Positions 52,013-61,789 of a stretch of 64,000 bases of DNA are shown here, one piece after another; within the stretch, counting starts at the first letter, position 1, and every line of letters begins with the position of its first letter. The position numbers were made by a program, and so were the translations under genes. Source of the stretch: Thalassomonas actiniarum (lineage in GTDB: Bacteria > Pseudomonadota > Gammaproteobacteria > Enterobacterales > Alteromonadaceae). A model generated the notes under the pieces. The model was not told the DNA's origin. It did no database searches and was given only the letters and a program-made list of their open reading frames with translations. The stretch lies in NCBI RefSeq assembly GCF_000948975.2, contig NZ_CP059735.1, forward strand, positions 4,358,603 to 4,422,602. The letters run 5' to 3'.

Positions 52013-53311
52013 TTAGCTTCCCGGGTTATACAACTTGTCCCAGGCACATTTATAGACGCGATCAAGGCTGTTCCAAAGCCAGAAACGCGAACAATTCCCG
52101 TCATAATTATAATTGCCAACATTGATATCATAAGGCCCGATATTGACTCCCTGCAACGAGCGGTAAGCACCGTTATACAACAAGGAGAAATGCAAATGAG
52201 GCCCGGTAGAACTTCCCCCCTGACACAAGGCATTGCGCCTGCTGCTGGCATAAACCCCAAGCTTGGTATTGCCATCAACCCACTGACCGTCGTTCACCTC
52301 AATATGGTCCAGATGATAATAATTAGTGCCCCAACCGTTAGGATTAGTCACCCTCACCTGACAGGCTGAAAACACGCTAACCCAGCCGCTATGGGCAGAG
52401 GCAACACTGTAGGTTTGCGCCCCCCAGCCGGGCCAGTTGTAAGAGACATCAATGGAAGATAACGGATATCCGGAGCCGGTATGCGAATGGGCGCCATTGG
52501 AGATCCAGGTATATCCCTGCCGCCAGGGCATTTGCATCATATCGGTTGGCGGGGTTAAGGCGCTGATATCATCCACGGCTGCCTGCTGAGCATTGCTTTC
52601 ATCAAACTCAGGTGCCAATGAAGCTTCCAGCACGGTTTCGCCAAAAAGCTGGCCATAAATGGCCAGGAAATCCTGATAAGCAATATCAGCATTGATTACT
52701 GTCTTATCCTGCTCGCGACTTTGCTGACCCATCTGATAAAGACTTTCCTGCATCAGAGCGATCAGGGCTGCCGTTGCCGCCGTCAAAATCACCTTAGTTT
52801 GCGGTGTATTTTCATCCTGCACTACCTGTACTTCCCTTTGCAGGCCTTGCTGACTAACCCGCTGATAGTCATAGAAATAAGAGGACAGCTTTTTCAGCTG
52901 CTGCTGTAATAGCTGAGAAAAATCCGTGTTTTCATTCAAGGGGCCTAAAGCCGAAGGCATCACATCCAAGTTGAGCTCCATCAAGGCCAAAACAACTTTG
53001 GGACTAATGCTGTAGTAACCGCTCCAGTGGGAAATTAACTGGTAATAGTCCAGTAAATGCGGCGTATAAGTTTCAAGATAACGTTTAAGATCTAAGCTCT
53101 CAGATAAGGGATCATAAACAAAATTAGCATCGCTAAATTGCGGCAAACTGTCTATGGCAGGCACTTGTGTCAAGGCCTGAGGATTAAAACGTTCACTGTC
53201 CTGTTGATGAATGTCCTGTGCACTCAGCACTGACGAAGCCGTTAATAACAACACAGCTAAACCTTTCTTTTTTAACCCGGGGCTGGTAAACATATGTGGC
53301 ATCCTTTTCAC
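52013..53311 (-). CDS. LasA-type M23 metallopeptidase
   Basis: Secreted zinc endopeptidase cutting glycyl bonds in peptidoglycan cross-bridges or proteins, 432 residues. Signal peptide about 1-31; a long helical propeptide-like region to about 255; catalytic domain with zinc ligands His275 and Asp288 (AHSHTGSGYPLSSIDVS) and the HxH at 372-374 (GPHLHFS). This matches P. aeruginosa LasA, including the N-terminal region. It is leftward, about 600 bp upstream of the chitin cluster, and suits a predatory or scavenging secretome. Confidence 0.92.
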   Translation of the reverse strand: MKRMPHMFTSPGLKKKGLAVLLLTASSVLSAQDIHQQDSERFNPQALTQVPAIDSLPQFSDANFVYDPLSESLDLKRYLETYTPHLLDYYQLISHWSGYYSISPKVVLALMELNLDVMPSALGPLNENTDFSQLLQQQLKKLSSYFYDYQRVSQQGLQREVQVVQDENTPQTKVILTAATAALIALMQESLYQMGQQSREQDKTVINADIAYQDFLAIYGQLFGETVLEASLAPEFDESNAQQAAVDDISALTPPTDMMQMPWRQGYTWISNGAHSHTGSGYPLSSIDVSYNWPGWGAQTYSVASAHSGWVSVFSACQVRVTNPNGWGTNYYHLDHIEVNDGQWVDGNTKLGVYASSRRNALCQGGSSTGPHLHFSLLYNGAYRSLQGVNIGPYDINVGNYNYDGNCSRFWLWNSLDRVYKCAWDKLYNPGS

Positions 53312-53612
53312 TCACGTTAATTTATTGATTTTTCAATTCGTCAAAATATAAAATCAAACCGTTAAAAACCTTGTCGGCACCAAAAAATAACAAACACCTT
53401 TATCCCTGAAGTGCCTGATAACCCTAGTAAACAGGTCAAAGTTTCACAAACCAAGCTTACCGATTTATGAAAATTGTCTTATTTCTTATGTTTTAAAATT
53501 ACTTTTTTATCGTTTATGATGAAATAAAAATACACTGGTGATTCATCAATGCCCGGGTATAATTCTCCCGCGGATCAAATTTTCTCAGCAGGAACAAGCG
53601 TTAACACAGCCT

Positions 53613-54686
53613 ATGTTAGATATATATGCCGGTAAAACGGCGCTAAAGGTGCTCAGGGACAACGGCTTTAAGCCGGATTTATTCAATACCTTTCTCGGCG
53701 CCAGCGGCGGCCCGAAATGGTTCACCTTATTTGGCCTGGACAAATACCTCTTTGGCGAGTTTTTTAAAGACAGGAACAGCGAGCTTAACCTGGTAGGCTC
53801 CTCTGCCGGGGCATTTCGCGCCGCCTGTTTTGCCCAAAAAGATCCCTTAGCCGCCATCACCCGCATGGCGACCTCTTATGCAGAAACCGTGTATTCATCC
53901 AAAGCCACCCGGGGAGAAATAACCGAAAAAGCCATCGGCCTGCTCGATTATATGCTAGGAGAAAACGGCATTGACGAGATCCTGCAAAACCCGGTATTTA
54001 AAGCCCATTTCCTGGTCAACAAAAGCCAGGGGCTCACCGCCAGCGAGAATAAGCTGGCCCTGACTTTGGGGCTGGCGAAAAGCTTTGTGCTTAATAAGAT
54101 CGACAGAAAGTTATTACGCCGCCAGTACCAGCGCTTCGTTTTTAAAGCGCCGTCAAGCCAGCTGGCGATAGAAGATTATTGCGGTTTCGATACCCGCTAT
54201 ATCGATTTAACTCGGGAGAACCTCAAAGAATCTTTGCTGGCATCCGGCTCGATTCCCCTGGTCATGGCAGGCATAAAAGATATTCCCGATGCCCCCAAAG
54301 GCATGTACCGGGACGGCGGTATAGTCGATTATCATTTTGACATCAAAGTACAAAGTAAAAGCGCCATCTCAGATAAATACCAACAAGGCTTGATCCTCTA
54401 CCCGCATTTTAATGCCAACCCCAAGGCCGGCTGGTTCGATAAAAACCTGAAACGCAGCATTTCAGCAGAAAATTATGACAATACCGTGATGTTGGTGCCT
54501 TCCGATAAATTTGTCACCTCCCTGCCCCATGGCAAAATCCCCGACCGCACCGATTTTACCGCTATGGCGCCGGATAAAAGAATTCATTACTGGAAAACCG
54601 TACTAAGCGCCACCGAACAGCTGGCCCAGGCGCTGGACCAGCAAATAAACCGGTTGGAAAAAGCCGAAATAAAGCCAATAATCTAA
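53613..54686 (+). CDS. Patatin-like phospholipase family protein
   Basis: 357 residues from the ATG at 53613 ([14 protein letters not shown]). The frame is open 25 codons further to a GTG at 53538, but family members start near MLDIYAG. The oxyanion region GASGGPKW, nucleophile elbow GSSAG (Ser64) and catalytic Asp in [11 protein letters not shown] are present. No signal peptide is seen, so it is probably cytoplasmic or peripheral. The substrate is unknown. Confidence 0.82.
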   Translation: MLDIYAGKTALKVLRDNGFKPDLFNTFLGASGGPKWFTLFGLDKYLFGEFFKDRNSELNLVGSSAGAFRAACFAQKDPLAAITRMATSYAETVYSSKATRGEITEKAIGLLDYMLGENGIDEILQNPVFKAHFLVNKSQGLTASENKLALTLGLAKSFVLNKIDRKLLRRQYQRFVFKAPSSQLAIEDYCGFDTRYIDLTRENLKESLLASGSIPLVMAGIKDIPDAPKGMYRDGGIVDYHFDIKVQSKSAISDKYQQGLILYPHFNANPKAGWFDKNLKRSISAENYDNTVMLVPSDKFVTSLPHGKIPDRTDFTAMAPDKRIHYWKTVLSATEQLAQALDQQINRLEKAEIKPII

Positions 54687-54744
54687 TAACCTTCAGCGCA
54701 GGCAACCGGGAATGTCAGCAAAAATCAGGAGAGCGAGTCACATC

Positions 54745-55119
54745 ATGAGTAAAAAATTAAACCCGTTAACGGCCGAAGAAACCCGGGTGATCATCAACAA
54801 AGGCACAGAGCGTCCTTTTACCGGCAAGTATGACGACTTTTTTGAAACAGGATATTATACCTGCAAACAATGTGATGCCCCCCTGTATCGCTCTGACAGC
54901 AAGTTTGCCTCCCACTGCGGATGGCCCAGTTTCGACGATGAAATACCCGGGGCAATCAAGCGTGAAACTGACAGTGACGGCAGGCGCACGGAAATTTTAT
55001 GTGCCAACTGCGACGGCCATCTCGGTCATGTTTTTACCGGCGAACGCCTGACAGAAAAAAACGTCAGGCACTGTGTTAATTCCATCTCGATGAACTTTGT
55101 CAGTAGCGACGAGCAATAA
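54745..55119 (+). CDS. msrB: Peptide-methionine (R)-S-oxide reductase
   Basis: Reduces methionine-R-sulfoxide in proteins. From the ATG at 54745, with AGGAGAG upstream, it is 124 residues; an in-frame ATG at 54712 is possible. Zinc cysteines Cys40/Cys43 (CKQCD) and Cys86/Cys89 (CANCD), the [11 protein letters not shown] motif with Cys58, and the catalytic Cys110 ([11 protein letters not shown]) are all present. Full length for the family. Confidence 0.93.
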   Translation: MSKKLNPLTAEETRVIINKGTERPFTGKYDDFFETGYYTCKQCDAPLYRSDSKFASHCGWPSFDDEIPGAIKRETDSDGRRTEILCANCDGHLGHVFTGERLTEKNVRHCVNSISMNFVSSDEQ

Positions 55120-55146
55120 TTTAAGCTCACCGGAACTCTAAGGTTT

Positions 55147-55533
55147 TCAGGCATCCGACTCCGAGTGCAGCACCAGGCGGTTGCCTTCACTGTCATGAAT
55201 AATGGCGCGAAAACCATAAGGGCCTATGCCATGGATATCGGTGATCACTTTACCGCCATGGGCGCTCACCTGGCTCACGGCATCACGCAACCGGCCGTCG
55301 ACATTAAGATAAAGCATAATACCCGCCTTGGCGCTGATCTCTTCCTCATTGGGCACCAGGCAGCCGCCGTTACCTTCGCCATGCTCCAGCACCGCAAAGG
55401 TAACGCCTTCTTCTTCCATAATATCTACCTTAACCGCCAAAACTTTACTGTAAAAACTTGCTGCCCGGATCAGATCTGCCACAGGAATATCAAACCACAC
55501 CGCCCGGTTATGCCGGGTATTAAAATCACTCAC
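55147..55533 (-). CDS. VOC family (glyoxalase/bleomycin-resistance fold) protein
   Basis: 128 residues starting at the GTG at 55533, which has AAAGGAG 7 nt upstream; an ATG six codons further up is an alternative start. Two beta-alpha-beta-beta-beta units are visible (VWFDIPVADLIRAASFYSKVL ... and IMLYLNVDGRLRDAVSQVSAHGG ... FRAIIHDSEGNRLVLHS). It resembles the EhpR/PhnB-like VOC group. Substrate unknown. Confidence 0.85.
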   Translation of the reverse strand: MSDFNTRHNRAVWFDIPVADLIRAASFYSKVLAVKVDIMEEEGVTFAVLEHGEGNGGCLVPNEEEISAKAGIMLYLNVDGRLRDAVSQVSAHGGKVITDIHGIGPYGFRAIIHDSEGNRLVLHSESDA

Positions 55534-55579
55534 CGCTTTCTCCTTTATCATGTTATCGACAGTTCAGGGTCACTTTAGG

Positions 55580-56047
55580 CTAACTCGAAGGCCTGAAACT
55601 TGAAACCCCGTAATAAGCCGCTACTATCGAGGCCAAAAAACCCACTACCCAAACCAAAACACTGTCTACTTCTTTCACGCTGGCTAAAATACCGTTGCAG
55701 GTTTTTGCCATCACACATTCACTCGTGCCGTCGTATATAGCACCAAAACCAAGAAAAATCACGATACCGATAATGGTCAGCAAGGCGAGATAGGCCATTT
55801 TGCGCCGGTTGGTAAAACGGGTCACGGCATAGTCGAATAACCATTGGCGAATTTCGGGGTCGATGTCTTTATCTTTGGCGATTTCCCTTAAACTGGTAAG
55901 GGGGTTTTGGGAAGAGTCGGGGGGAATGTTATTTCTCAGTGCCGGTAGTGAGAATCCTTTTGCCGATGAAGACTGGCCGCTTGCTTGCTGTGCACCACTT
56001 GCTGACTGCCGTGTCTTGTTTTCACTTCCCTGGGCATTATTCGTCAT
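55580..56047 (-). CDS. Two-TM membrane protein of unknown function
   Basis: 155 residues. A low-complexity Ser/Gln/Asn N-terminus (1-50) is followed by a helical segment (LREIAKDKDIDPEIRQWLFDYAVTRFTNRRKM) and two TM helices (about 84-103 and 130-147), which bracket a short loop with a Cys pair. It ends FRPSS. Family not recognised; holin-like topology is a superficial resemblance. Confidence 0.6.
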   Translation of the reverse strand: MTNNAQGSENKTRQSASGAQQASGQSSSAKGFSLPALRNNIPPDSSQNPLTSLREIAKDKDIDPEIRQWLFDYAVTRFTNRRKMAYLALLTIIGIVIFLGFGAIYDGTSECVMAKTCNGILASVKEVDSVLVWVVGFLASIVAAYYGVSSFRPSS

Positions 56048-56153
56048 AATATTTCTTAGCCTCTATTGTCCGTTGATACTTTCCACACCTTATTTACCTA
56101 TACCATACTTTCTATGCAATAAAGTGGCTAACTGCAAGGGATTATTGATAAAT

Positions 56154-56552
56154 TTATGATAATTTCTTTTTGGGCGGCAAATAAACCCAGGTAAGTACAA
56201 CCAGCAGGGCAAAGAGTGAATAAGCAAGGATAAAGACCCAGTCAGGGGCCCGGTAATAAAGCAGATATTCCAGCCAGTGGCCGATAAAGCTGCCGCTGTA
56301 TTGCTTATCCCCGGCCAGGCCCCTGAGCCACATTTCCAGGGTGGTCACCGGGCATATCACCCCGAGCCAGGACTGGAGCATGACAATCAAAATACAAAAC
56401 AGGTGAAACAGGCGGAAACGGTAGTTTCGCACCCATAACCAGCCCCGGTATCCACCAAGCAGGGTGAGCAACAAAGCCCCGACAACAAACAGCACGAACG
56501 AAAAGTGCAACAGTAAAACAGCATCCGCCAGATAATGATATAGCTGCGTCAT
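56154..56552 (-). CDS. DUF2784 family membrane protein
   Basis: 132 residues with four hydrophobic helices; motifs YHYLADAVLLLHFSFVLFVVGALLLTLLGG and ICPVTTLEMWLRG fit DUF2784. AGGGGGATT precedes the ATG. Function unknown; it stands alone between the unknown membrane protein and the hydroxyproline cluster. Confidence 0.83.
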   Translation of the reverse strand: MTQLYHYLADAVLLLHFSFVLFVVGALLLTLLGGYRGWLWVRNYRFRLFHLFCILIVMLQSWLGVICPVTTLEMWLRGLAGDKQYSGSFIGHWLEYLLYYRAPDWVFILAYSLFALLVVLTWVYLPPKKKLS

Positions 56553-56644
56553 AATCCCCCTTATTCACCGGTTCGGCCAGGCCGAAATTAAACTCAAATC
56601 AACGACAATGAAGCGCCTGAACCAGGTGAAAAGTGAAAAGGAAA

Positions 56645-57868
56645 TCAGCCCGGCACCAGTAACTGCGCCACCTTTTTCGCCGTTGTCGGCCCCTGGGTCA
56701 GGCCTAAATGACCATGACCAAACGCATAAACGATATTGGCATCGGCCTCGCTGCGCTCTATCACAGGCAAAGAGTCCGGCGTCGACGGCCTTGCCCCCAT
56801 CCAGGGATAAAACTCTGTGCTGTCTAATGCCGGAAACAGCTCGCGGGCAATCTCATTGATCCGGGTAAAATAATCCCGATTTACCGGAATATCGTCACTG
56901 ACCAGCTCGGCCCAGCCGCCGATACGCAGGCCATCATCAACCCGGGTGGCCACCACACCGCGATCGGCAAACATTATCGCCCGGTTGATGGCTATGCCGG
57001 GTCGGGTATAGGTTAAGTTATAGCCCCTTTCTGCGGTAAGCAGTTTTTTCTGCCCCAGTTTTTTTACCAGTGGCCCGGAGTTAACCCCACCGGCGACTAT
57101 CACCTGATCAAAACCGGCGCTGTTGCCGTTTTTAAAATTTACCTTAACGCCATGACCGGTGCTGGTTAAGGCGGTAATATCTTCACAAATAAATTGTCCG
57201 CCCAGCTTATAGCAATAATCCATTAACCCGCTGACAATTTTTTTAGGATCGCTTACCGTCATCCACCCGGGAATTAAATAACCGCCGCTGAATATTTTCG
57301 CAAGCTCAGGCTCAAGTTCATAAATTTGCTCCGCACTCAGTCGGTGACAGTCAAAACCAAACCTCTCCCGGGTAGCAAACTCCTGATGACTTTTATCCAG
57401 GCTGGCCCCGCTTTCATATAAATAAAGCGCACCGTCGCGATGCAAGTGATCGCTTAATCCCGCCGCTTGATAGAGTTGCTCGGTATCCTTGTAGACACTC
57501 TGGTTAAATTCGCCGAGTTTATCAATGTTTGCCTGGTAGGTTTTTTTATTGGCATTGAGCATAAAACTCACCAACCAGGGCATAAGTTTCGGCCACTGGC
57601 CAAGGGGCATTTTTAACGGTGCCTTGGCATCGAGCAGCATAGGCAAGGCATCAAGCAAAATCCCGGGGGCGGCCAGCGGAAAAATAGCCGAGGCGGCGAT
57701 ATGCGCAGCATTGCCCCTCGAAGGCCCCGCCTGCCCCGGCATCGCCCGGTCAAACACAGTTACTTTAGCACCACAGGCACTCAAGTGGGCGGCGCAACAG
57801 GCGCCGACAATACCGGCCCCGACGATGGCAATATTTTTACCTTTTAACATCTGCTCTGACTTTATCAT
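56645..57868 (-). CDS. DadA-like FAD oxidoreductase, probable cis-4-hydroxy-D-proline oxidase
   Basis: 407 residues of the DAAO/DadA family with the FAD dinucleotide-binding motif IAIVGAGIVGACCAAHLSACG (about 11-31) and the C-terminal GHGHLGLTQGP. It oxidises D-amino acids; next to a hydroxyproline epimerase, 32 bp upstream in the same direction, the substrate is most likely cis-4-hydroxy-D-proline, giving the cyclic imine taken by the DapA-like deaminase. The assignment follows from genome context. A second possible ATG is six codons in. Confidence 0.8.
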   Translation of the reverse strand: MIKSEQMLKGKNIAIVGAGIVGACCAAHLSACGAKVTVFDRAMPGQAGPSRGNAAHIAASAIFPLAAPGILLDALPMLLDAKAPLKMPLGQWPKLMPWLVSFMLNANKKTYQANIDKLGEFNQSVYKDTEQLYQAAGLSDHLHRDGALYLYESGASLDKSHQEFATRERFGFDCHRLSAEQIYELEPELAKIFSGGYLIPGWMTVSDPKKIVSGLMDYCYKLGGQFICEDITALTSTGHGVKVNFKNGNSAGFDQVIVAGGVNSGPLVKKLGQKKLLTAERGYNLTYTRPGIAINRAIMFADRGVVATRVDDGLRIGGWAELVSDDIPVNRDYFTRINEIARELFPALDSTEFYPWMGARPSTPDSLPVIERSEADANIVYAFGHGHLGLTQGPTTAKKVAQLLVPG

Positions 57869-57900
57869 GCTTTAGCTTCTTCCTGTATCAGACCAACGGC

Positions 57901-58935
57901 TTAGCGCAGCAAATCGTCGGCTTCACCCCAGCAATCGGACAGGCTGAAACCTTGCGGGTAAGGATCGCTCGGATCCACTCCAATCTGGTGGAAACCGTGA
58001 ATCCAGCCACGGCCGGAAACCTTAGGCAAAACCGCGGTTTTCCCTGCGACTTCACTAATACCGGTAAAGCTGATATCAAAACGGCTGCCGATAACGGAAT
58101 AGGCACTGTACTTATCCCCGACGGCAATTTCTTTGCGGGCATACATCACCGCCATACGGGCGCTGTTGCCTGTACCGCAGGGAGAGCGGTCCAGCCTGCC
58201 GGGGGGCAAAACCGTAGCGCCAACAGGCTCGCCGCTTTCGGTTTTATCCGTGAGCATGGCATAGGAAATCCCTTTAAGCTGATCGTTTTCCGGATGTACT
58301 ATCTGCATTTGCCGGTTTAACTGGCGCTGCACTTCGCTGCCGATTGCCACCAGTTTCCTGGCATTTTCCGGCGTTATGCTGATACCTAATTGCCGGCAGT
58401 CGATCAGGGCATAAAAGATACCGCCAAAGGCAATATCAACCGTTAATGTGCCGAAAGACTCAGTCTCGACTTTTACATCCAGCTCATGGACAAAACTCGG
58501 CGTCATGGTCAGTTCGACCCGCTGGCATTTGCCGTCTTTACAGTCGGCAGTTGCCGTTACCAGGCCGGCAGGCATATCAAAAACCACTTGGGTCTGCGGC
58601 TCCTGCATCTCGACCATACCGGTTTCAAGCAAAACCGTGGTGGTACAGATACAGTTGGAGCCCGACATCGCATGGGCCTGATCTCCCTGTAAAATAATAA
58701 AACCGGCATCGGCGTCTTCCCGGGTAGGCGGCAGCAAAATATTAGTGCTCATCTGGGCATAACCCCGGGGTTCGAACACACAAAAACGCCTGATGCTGTC
58801 GTCGACCTCATTGATATAGGTCATTTTCTCCAGCATAGTTTTTCCGGGAATATCGATTATTCCCCCGGTCACTACCCTGCCCACTTCACCTTCTGCGTGA
58901 GCTTCAACCATATGTAACGTTTTTTTCCAGCGCAT
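57901..58935 (-). CDS. Proline racemase family, probable 4-hydroxyproline 2-epimerase (Ser/Cys type)
   Basis: 344 residues from the ATG at 58935; the TTG-initiated longer frame is unlikely. In the family two catalytic residues flank the substrate. The first position is Ser (AMSGSNCIC instead of MCGHG), and the second is Cys (SPCGTGNSARMAVM). Ser/Cys pairs have been reported for some hydroxyproline-acting members. The neighbouring D-hydroxyproline oxidase-like and deaminase-like genes favour trans-4-hydroxy-L-proline epimerisation; a 3-hydroxyproline dehydratase is the alternative. It is divergent from the deaminase gene. Confidence 0.8.
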   Translation of the reverse strand: MRWKKTLHMVEAHAEGEVGRVVTGGIIDIPGKTMLEKMTYINEVDDSIRRFCVFEPRGYAQMSTNILLPPTREDADAGFIILQGDQAHAMSGSNCICTTTVLLETGMVEMQEPQTQVVFDMPAGLVTATADCKDGKCQRVELTMTPSFVHELDVKVETESFGTLTVDIAFGGIFYALIDCRQLGISITPENARKLVAIGSEVQRQLNRQMQIVHPENDQLKGISYAMLTDKTESGEPVGATVLPPGRLDRSPCGTGNSARMAVMYARKEIAVGDKYSAYSVIGSRFDISFTGISEVAGKTAVLPKVSGRGWIHGFHQIGVDPSDPYPQGFSLSDCWGEADDLLR

Positions 58936-58974
58936 GCCGATACTCAAAATAATTAAACACAAGCGAATAATATA

Positions 58975-58984
58975 TTGTATACAA
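58975..58984. promoter_or_regulatory. TTGTATACAA operator on the epimerase side
   Basis: Perfect 10-bp palindrome 40 bp upstream of the epimerase ATG. The same sequence lies at 59123. A GTATAC core is typical of GntR-type operators. No regulator gene is in the adjacent window. Confidence 0.72.
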
Positions 58985-59122
58985 AAGATCCGTCAATAGA
59001 TAATATCGAAAAATCTGCCGCAGCAATAAATAGCTTTCTAAAGATCAGCGACTGATTCCTGCTTATTACCCATCTTACTCATCTTAATGAAATAAAACCT
59101 TCATTTTTCTCCCTATAAAAAA

Positions 59123-59132
59123 TTGTATACAA
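59123..59132. promoter_or_regulatory. TTGTATACAA operator on the deaminase side
   Basis: Perfect TTGTATACAA (ATTGTATACAAT extended, 59122-59133), 87 bp before the DapA-like start and 148 bp from its twin. The paired sites suggest both divergent transcripts answer to one regulator. Confidence 0.72.
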
Positions 59133-59218
59133 TATACTTAAAGCTTGTTATGCTTTTCCCATATTCAATCAAGTTAACTTGGTTTTTCTTTCGTTTGAAA
59201 AACTCCAGAGGAACATTA

Positions 59219-60121
59219 ATGAAATTTCAAGGCATATATACCCCGGTGATCACCACTTTCGACCAGGCAGGCAATATCGACTACGCCGCCTGGCAGCAAG
59301 TATTAGACAAACAAATCGACAGCGGTGTTCATGGTTTGATCATCGGCGGTTCGACCGGTGAATTTTACGGCATGAGCAAAGCCGAACGCCTGGAGCAATT
59401 TGCATTTGCCAATGAATATATTGCCGGCCGTGTCCCCTGGATTGCCGGTGTCAACGACATGCTGGCCACAGAAGCCTATCAATATGCCGCGGCAGCAAAA
59501 GCCGCCGGCGCAGATGCCATGTTAGTGGCCGCGCCCCCTTATTCCCTGCCCGATGCGCAAGAGCTGGCTCAACATATTATCCGTATTGATGAAGCCGCCG
59601 GTATCCCGATCATTCTTTATAACTATCCCGGCCGTACCGGGGTGGAAATCGACACCCAGTGCCTGGACCTGATTGCCGACCGTCCTAATATCGTCGCCAT
59701 TAAAGAGTCCAGCGGCGATGTTAACCGTATTCACCAGTTAACCCTGGACTATCCGCAGCTGCAAGTAAGTGCCGGCGCCGAAGATCAGGTGCTGGAATTT
59801 TTTGTCTGGGGCGCCCAAAGCTGGGTTTGTGCCTGCGCCAATATTTTCCCAAGTGCCTGTGTCGCTTTCTATCAGGCCTGCGTGGTGGAAAAAGACTTTG
59901 TTAAAGGCCAACAGTTTATGGCGGCATTAATGCCGGTCATGGAATATTTAGAGCAAAGCGGCAAGTTTGTGCAATGCGTAAAACTTGGCGCACAGCTGCA
60001 AGGGTTAACGCCGGGTCCGGTGCGCCTGCCTATGCTGGCGCTTGATGATGAAATGGCGGCCCAGGTAAGCGAAGTGATTAAAACCGCGGCACAACAATTA
60101 GAGCAAATAATGGCGAGCTGA
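59219..60121 (+). CDS. DapA-like lyase, probable 1-pyrroline-4-hydroxy-2-carboxylate deaminase
   Basis: 300 residues from the ATG at 59219, preceded by AGAGGAACATTA; the frame runs back to a TTG at 59123 that lies inside the operator. Class I aldolase of the DHDPS/NAL family: GGSTGEFYGMS, the Tyr in IILYNYPGRTGV and the Schiff-base Lys in NIVAIKESSGDV. In the hydroxyproline pathway this family converts the cyclic imine to 2-oxoglutarate semialdehyde and ammonia. The function follows from context. A tandem AGCTTATTTTT repeat separates it from the next gene. Confidence 0.82.
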   Translation: MKFQGIYTPVITTFDQAGNIDYAAWQQVLDKQIDSGVHGLIIGGSTGEFYGMSKAERLEQFAFANEYIAGRVPWIAGVNDMLATEAYQYAAAAKAAGADAMLVAAPPYSLPDAQELAQHIIRIDEAAGIPIILYNYPGRTGVEIDTQCLDLIADRPNIVAIKESSGDVNRIHQLTLDYPQLQVSAGAEDQVLEFFVWGAQSWVCACANIFPSACVAFYQACVVEKDFVKGQQFMAALMPVMEYLEQSGKFVQCVKLGAQLQGLTPGPVRLPMLALDDEMAAQVSEVIKTAAQQLEQIMAS

Positions 60122-60137
60122 TTTCTTACTTAGTTTT

Positions 60138-60173
60138 AGCTTATTTTTAGCTTATTTTTAGCTTATTTTTAGC
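60138..60173 (+). repeat. 11-bp tandem repeat
   Basis: Three perfect copies of AGCTTATTTTT (60138-60170) and a partial fourth lie in the 75-bp gap before the aldehyde dehydrogenase gene. Copy number could vary by slippage. Confidence 0.8.
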
Positions 60174-60196
60174 CCACTAACACAAGAGGGACTTCC

Positions 60197-61699
60197 ATGA
60201 CAGATCTACTCACAAAGCAGCAGTACCAGGCACTCGCAGACGAGTTAACCTTGCCTGCCAAGGCCTTTATTAACGGCAAATTTGTTGACGCCGTTGACGG
60301 CGGTACTATGCCCAGCACCAACCCGGCAACCGGTAAAGTGCTGGCCGAAATCGCCGCCTGTAACCATAAAGATGTCGATATCGCCGTCGCCAATGCCAAA
60401 GCGGTTTTTGAACGCGGCGACTGGGCAAATTTACACCCCAGCGATCGCAAAAAAGCGATCTTAAGGTTTGCGCAGCTGATTGAAGAAAATGCCACCGAGC
60501 TGGCTGTGATGGAAGCCCTGGAAGCGGGAAAACCAATCCACGAATGTGTAAAAACCGATTTACCGGAAACCGTCCATTGTCTGCAGTGGCATGGCGAGGC
60601 CACCGATAAGTTATACCAGCAACTGTCCCCTTCCGGCGACGATAAGCTAGGTATGATAGTGCGCGAGCCCCTGGGTGTGGTGGGCTGTGTCTTACCCTGG
60701 AACTTCCCGCTGATGATGGCGGCATGGAAACTGGGACCGGCGCTGGCATGCGGCAACTCGGTTATCATCAAACCGGCGGAAAGCACCAGCATGACCACTT
60801 TACGCCTGGCGGAACTCGCCCTCGAAGCGGGCATTCCTGCCGGGGTCTTTAATGTCTTACCCGGCCTGGGGCCAGATGTCGGCGAACCTTTAGGCTTGCA
60901 TCCGGATGTGCAAATTGTCGCCTTTACCGGCTCTACCAATACCGGCAAACGTTTCCTGGAATATTCGGCAAAAAGCAACTTAAAACGCATCGTGCTCGAA
61001 TGCGGCGGCAAAAGCCCGAGTGTGGTGCTTAGCGATGCCGAAAACCTGGATTCGGTGGCAGAGAACATCGTCGCTGCCGCCTTGTGGAACATGGGACAAA
61101 ACTGTACCGCCAATTCCCGCATCATTATCCACAAAACAGTAAAAGCCAGACTCACCGGAAAAATCATTGAAAAAATGGCCGACTGGCAAACCGGCGATCC
61201 CCTCGATCCCCAGTTTATGTTAGGCAGTATTATCAACCGCGGCCAATACGATAAAATACTGACTTATATTGAAACCGGCATTACCGAAGGCGCCACCCTG
61301 CTCATGGGCGGCGCACCGATTAAACTCAATGACGGTTTATTTATCGCGCCGACCTTATTTGATCATGTCACCCCTGAGATGACGATAGCGGTTGAAGAAA
61401 TCTTCGGCCCGGTATTTTGCCTGATGGAAGCCGAGTCTGACGAGCATGCGCTCGAACTCGCCAACCAAAGCTGTTACGGCCTGCAGGCCTCTTTATATAC
61501 CGCCAATGTCAAAAAGGCCCATCGCTATGCCCGCAAACTTCAGGCAGGTACGGTATCGGTAAACTGTTTCTCCGAAGGGGATATCAGCACACCTTTTGGC
61601 GGTTTTAAACAATCGGGATTTGGCGGCCGGGACAACTCGCTCCAGGCCCATGATCAATACAGTGAAGTGAAAACCGTCTGGCTTGATTTAGCCGACTAA
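60197..61699 (+). CDS. Aldehyde dehydrogenase, probable 2-oxoglutarate semialdehyde dehydrogenase
   Basis: 500 residues, the usual ALDH length. The NAD-binding site FTGSTNTGKRF, catalytic Glu in VLECGGKSPS and nucleophile Cys in MGQNCTANSR are present. GAGGGA precedes the ATG. Following the deaminase-like gene, it would oxidise 2-oxoglutarate semialdehyde to 2-oxoglutarate, completing hydroxyproline breakdown. By sequence alone it also resembles PuuC-type amine-aldehyde dehydrogenases. Confidence 0.87.
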   Translation: MTDLLTKQQYQALADELTLPAKAFINGKFVDAVDGGTMPSTNPATGKVLAEIAACNHKDVDIAVANAKAVFERGDWANLHPSDRKKAILRFAQLIEENATELAVMEALEAGKPIHECVKTDLPETVHCLQWHGEATDKLYQQLSPSGDDKLGMIVREPLGVVGCVLPWNFPLMMAAWKLGPALACGNSVIIKPAESTSMTTLRLAELALEAGIPAGVFNVLPGLGPDVGEPLGLHPDVQIVAFTGSTNTGKRFLEYSAKSNLKRIVLECGGKSPSVVLSDAENLDSVAENIVAAALWNMGQNCTANSRIIIHKTVKARLTGKIIEKMADWQTGDPLDPQFMLGSIINRGQYDKILTYIETGITEGATLLMGGAPIKLNDGLFIAPTLFDHVTPEMTIAVEEIFGPVFCLMEAESDEHALELANQSCYGLQASLYTANVKKAHRYARKLQAGTVSVNCFSEGDISTPFGGFKQSGFGGRDNSLQAHDQYSEVKTVWLDLAD

Positions 61700-61789
61700 G
61701 GTTAAGTGTTTGCAGTTACAACAGCACCGCGCCATTCATCTCCCTGTGGCGTCGGTGTTGTTATTTAAAGCATGTCCTAAAACAGGGCT

